A DNA stretch of 6,322 nt from an uncultured bacterium (lineage in GTDB: Bacteria; Desulfobacterota; Binatia; HRBIN30): contig CALJUJ010000063.1 of assembly GCA_937975525.1 (NCBI GenBank), positions 1-6,322 of the forward strand. Direction: 5' to 3'. Positions 5,118 through 6,322 of the stretch are shown in pieces. The notes below the pieces were generated by a model. That model made no database searches. It worked only from the letters and a program-made list of their open reading frames with translations, and was not told where the DNA came from. The position numbers and the translations under genes are program-made. Numbering within the stretch: position 1 is the stretch's first letter; each line of letters opens with the position of its first letter.

Positions 5118-6170
5118 TCAGACGTGCTCCATCATGCGCTCGATCGCCCCTCGTGCCCGGCTCGCGGTGGGCTCGGGCACGCTGACCACGTGGACGAGAT
5201 CGCGCAGCGACCGATAGAGCTTCGGCATCGTGATCGTCTTCATGTACTCGCAAATCGCCTCGCGCTTGAGCGGGATGAACTCGGTGCGCGGGTTCTCCTT
5301 GCGGAGCCGATGCAACATGCCCACCTCGGTGCCGACGAGGGTCGCCTTCGACTGGCACTCCCGCGCGTACTGCACCATGCCGCCGGTACTGAGCACGTGG
5401 GTCTTGTCCTTCGGGAGGTCGCCGTCGGCGATCGCCAGCATGCACTGGCTGACGCAGCCGCATTCGGGGTGTAGGACCAACTCGGCGTCCGGATGCTTCT
5501 CCCACATCGTGTGGATGTCGTCCGGGCGGATGCCGGCGTGCACGTGGCACTCGCCCATCCACAGGTGCAGCTTACGGCCGGTCATGCGCTGGATGTACAG
5601 GCCGAGAAAGAAGTCGGGTAGGAACAGGATCTCGCGGTCCTCGGGGATCGACGCGACCACCTTCACCGCATTGCTCGAGGTGCAGCAGTAGTCGACTTCG
5701 GCCTTCACTTCGGCCGTCGTATTCACGTAGGCGACGACCACCGCGTCGGGGTGCTTCTCGCGCCACCGCCGGACCTCCTCCGCGGTCACCATCGCCGCCA
5801 GAGAACAGCCCGCCTCGGTGTCGGGGATCAGGACCTGTTTGTCCGGCGAGAGGATGGCGGCCGTCTCGGCCATGAAGTGCACGCCGCAGAAGACGATGCG
5901 CTGCGCGTCGGTGGCGGCGGCCTGCTGCGACAACTGCAGCGAGTCGCCGACGAAGTCGGCGATGTCCTGGATCGGGCCGATCTCGTAGTTGTGCGCCAGG
6001 ATCACCGCATTGCGTTCGCGCCGCAGGCGCTCGATGCCGGCGACGAGGTCATCGGCCGACATCGCCTGGATCTCCGCGTCGGCTTCGACCGCTCGCGTTG
6101 CCTCGGTCTGCAGCAGAACCGGACGCTCGCGATTTTCCGGCTCGACCGTCGAAAGAGAGATTTCGCTCAT
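5118..6170 (-). CDS. nadA: Quinolinate synthase NadA
   Basis: NadA condenses iminoaspartate with dihydroxyacetone phosphate to give quinolinate, the second step of de novo NAD synthesis, and uses an oxygen-sensitive [4Fe-4S] cluster. The 350-residue protein shows the family landmarks: AHNYE (H60, Y62), GDSLQLS (S77), EAGCSLA, AYVNTT (Y148, N150), GECHVHAG, HPECGC (H234, E236), STGG and CEYMKT. By spacing against characterised enzymes the cluster ligands are C122, C208 and C307. Additional cysteines C237, C239 and C243 lie in a longer HPECGC...C segment seen in one bacterial NadA subclass. Residues 1-36 form a poorly conserved acidic extension. M37 (position 6062) is a possible alternative start giving 314 residues. 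The ATG at 6170 is the first possible ATG after an in-frame TAA and has no Shine-Dalgarno sequence. nadB and nadC are not in the window. Identity is certain. Confidence 0.98.
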   Translation of the reverse strand: MSEISLSTVEPENRERPVLLQTEATRAVEADAEIQAMSADDLVAGIERLRRERNAVILAHNYEIGPIQDIADFVGDSLQLSQQAAATDAQRIVFCGVHFMAETAAILSPDKQVLIPDTEAGCSLAAMVTAEEVRRWREKHPDAVVVAYVNTTAEVKAEVDYCCTSSNAVKVVASIPEDREILFLPDFFLGLYIQRMTGRKLHLWMGECHVHAGIRPDDIHTMWEKHPDAELVLHPECGCVSQCMLAIADGDLPKDKTHVLSTGGMVQYARECQSKATLVGTEVGMLHRLRKENPRTEFIPLKREAICEYMKTITMPKLYRSLRDLVHVVSVPEPTASRARGAIERMMEHV

Positions 6171-6176
6171 ACGTGA

Positions 6177-6205
6177 ACGTTAACGACGCGACACGCGCGG
6201 CGCAA
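6177..6205 (-). promoter_or_regulatory. Candidate nadA promoter, possibly leaderless
   Basis: On the minus strand TTGCGC (6205-6200) and TAACGT (6182-6177) are separated by 17 bases. Each matches only three of six consensus bases, but TAnnnT lies six bases before the nadA ATG, which would put the start site at or beside the A of the ATG. That would explain the missing ribosome binding site. Confidence 0.3.
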
Positions 6206-6252
6206 TCTCGTGCAGGCCCCCGGGGATGGCACGTCCGTGCACGGGGGGGCTG

Positions 6253-6321
6253 CGGCGCCCCGGGTCACCGTGGTGGCGGGGGGCGCCGACGCATCCGCGG
6301 CAAGGGAATCGCGGGGCGCCG
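6253..6321. repeat. Three copies of a 9-mer, one inverted
   Basis: CGGCGCCCC (6253-6261) pairs perfectly with GGGGCGCCG (6280-6288) across an 18-base loop, and GGGGCGCCG occurs again at 6313-6321 as a direct copy. The surrounding 6171-6322 is extremely GC-rich with G-runs on the plus strand and shows no supported gene. A plus-strand ATG at 6226 opens a frame to the edge but lacks a ribosome binding site and looks random. The function is unknown; structured leader or low-complexity intergenic DNA are both possible. Confidence 0.4.
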
Positions 6322-6322
6322 G

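Noticed and set aside
4733..5217. Plus-strand frames between the P450 and nadA
   Set aside because: No ribosome binding sites, composition typical of shadow frames, and they run into the nadA 3' end in antisense.
5751..6176. 141-codon plus-strand frame across the nadA 5' end
   Set aside because: It is a shadow of nadA in the opposite strand; the translation has no recognisable domain.
6178..6185. CGTTAACG palindrome upstream of nadA as a regulator site
   Set aside because: Eight bases is too short to support an operator, and it does not resemble a NAD-regulator box I can name.
6226..6322. Possible gene start ATG on the plus strand running off the right edge
   Set aside because: No ribosome binding site, unlikely amino-acid composition and only about 32 codons visible.

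Overview
The window is strongly GC-rich chromosomal DNA (roughly two thirds G+C by eye). It looks like an ordinary gene-dense region of a free-living, aerobic or microaerobic bacterium. The mix of a soluble class I cytochrome P450, an O2-dependent tRNA hydroxylase (MiaE), a lipase-like hydrolase and a 'HPECGC'-type quinolinate synthase would fit a high-GC deltaproteobacterial, myxobacterial or related environmental lineage. That placement is an inference from gene content and composition, not a proven assignment. I see no rRNA, tRNA, CRISPR array, insertion sequence or phage gene.

Layout. Positions 1-3359 (minus strand) hold a tight run of four genes read right to left: an acid-lipase-like alpha/beta hydrolase, miaE, a PIG-L/LmbE-type de-N-acetylase, and a GT4 glycosyltransferase that runs off the left edge. 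The gaps are 46 bp, 24 bp and a 19-bp overlap, so one transcript is plausible. Positions 3360-3469 form a 110-bp divergent intergenic region. It contains a perfect 16-bp palindrome placed like a repressor operator over the promoter of the next gene. Positions 3470-4705 (plus) encode a complete 411-residue cytochrome P450. A small 68-codon minus-strand gene (4721-4927) converges on it; it has a perfect AGGAGG ribosome binding site, and a hairpin spans both stop codons. Positions 4928-5117 are non-coding and contain an 18-bp perfect palindrome downstream of nadA. Positions 5118-6170 (minus) encode quinolinate synthase NadA. The last 152 bases (6171-6322) appear non-coding, very GC-rich, with three copies of a 9-mer.

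How the genes work together. NadA (NAD biosynthesis) and MiaE (hydroxylation of ms2i6A in tRNA) are housekeeping-type enzymes. The overlapping deacetylase/glycosyltransferase pair suggests a glycoconjugate or small-molecule pathway in which an N-acetyl sugar is transferred and deacetylated. The P450 and the divergent lipase-like hydrolase share a control region and could be co-regulated in lipid or steroid-like metabolism, but no substrate can be read from the sequence. The items most worth following up are the operator palindrome, the unrecognised 68-residue protein with its stop-codon hairpin, and the possible leaderless start of nadA.
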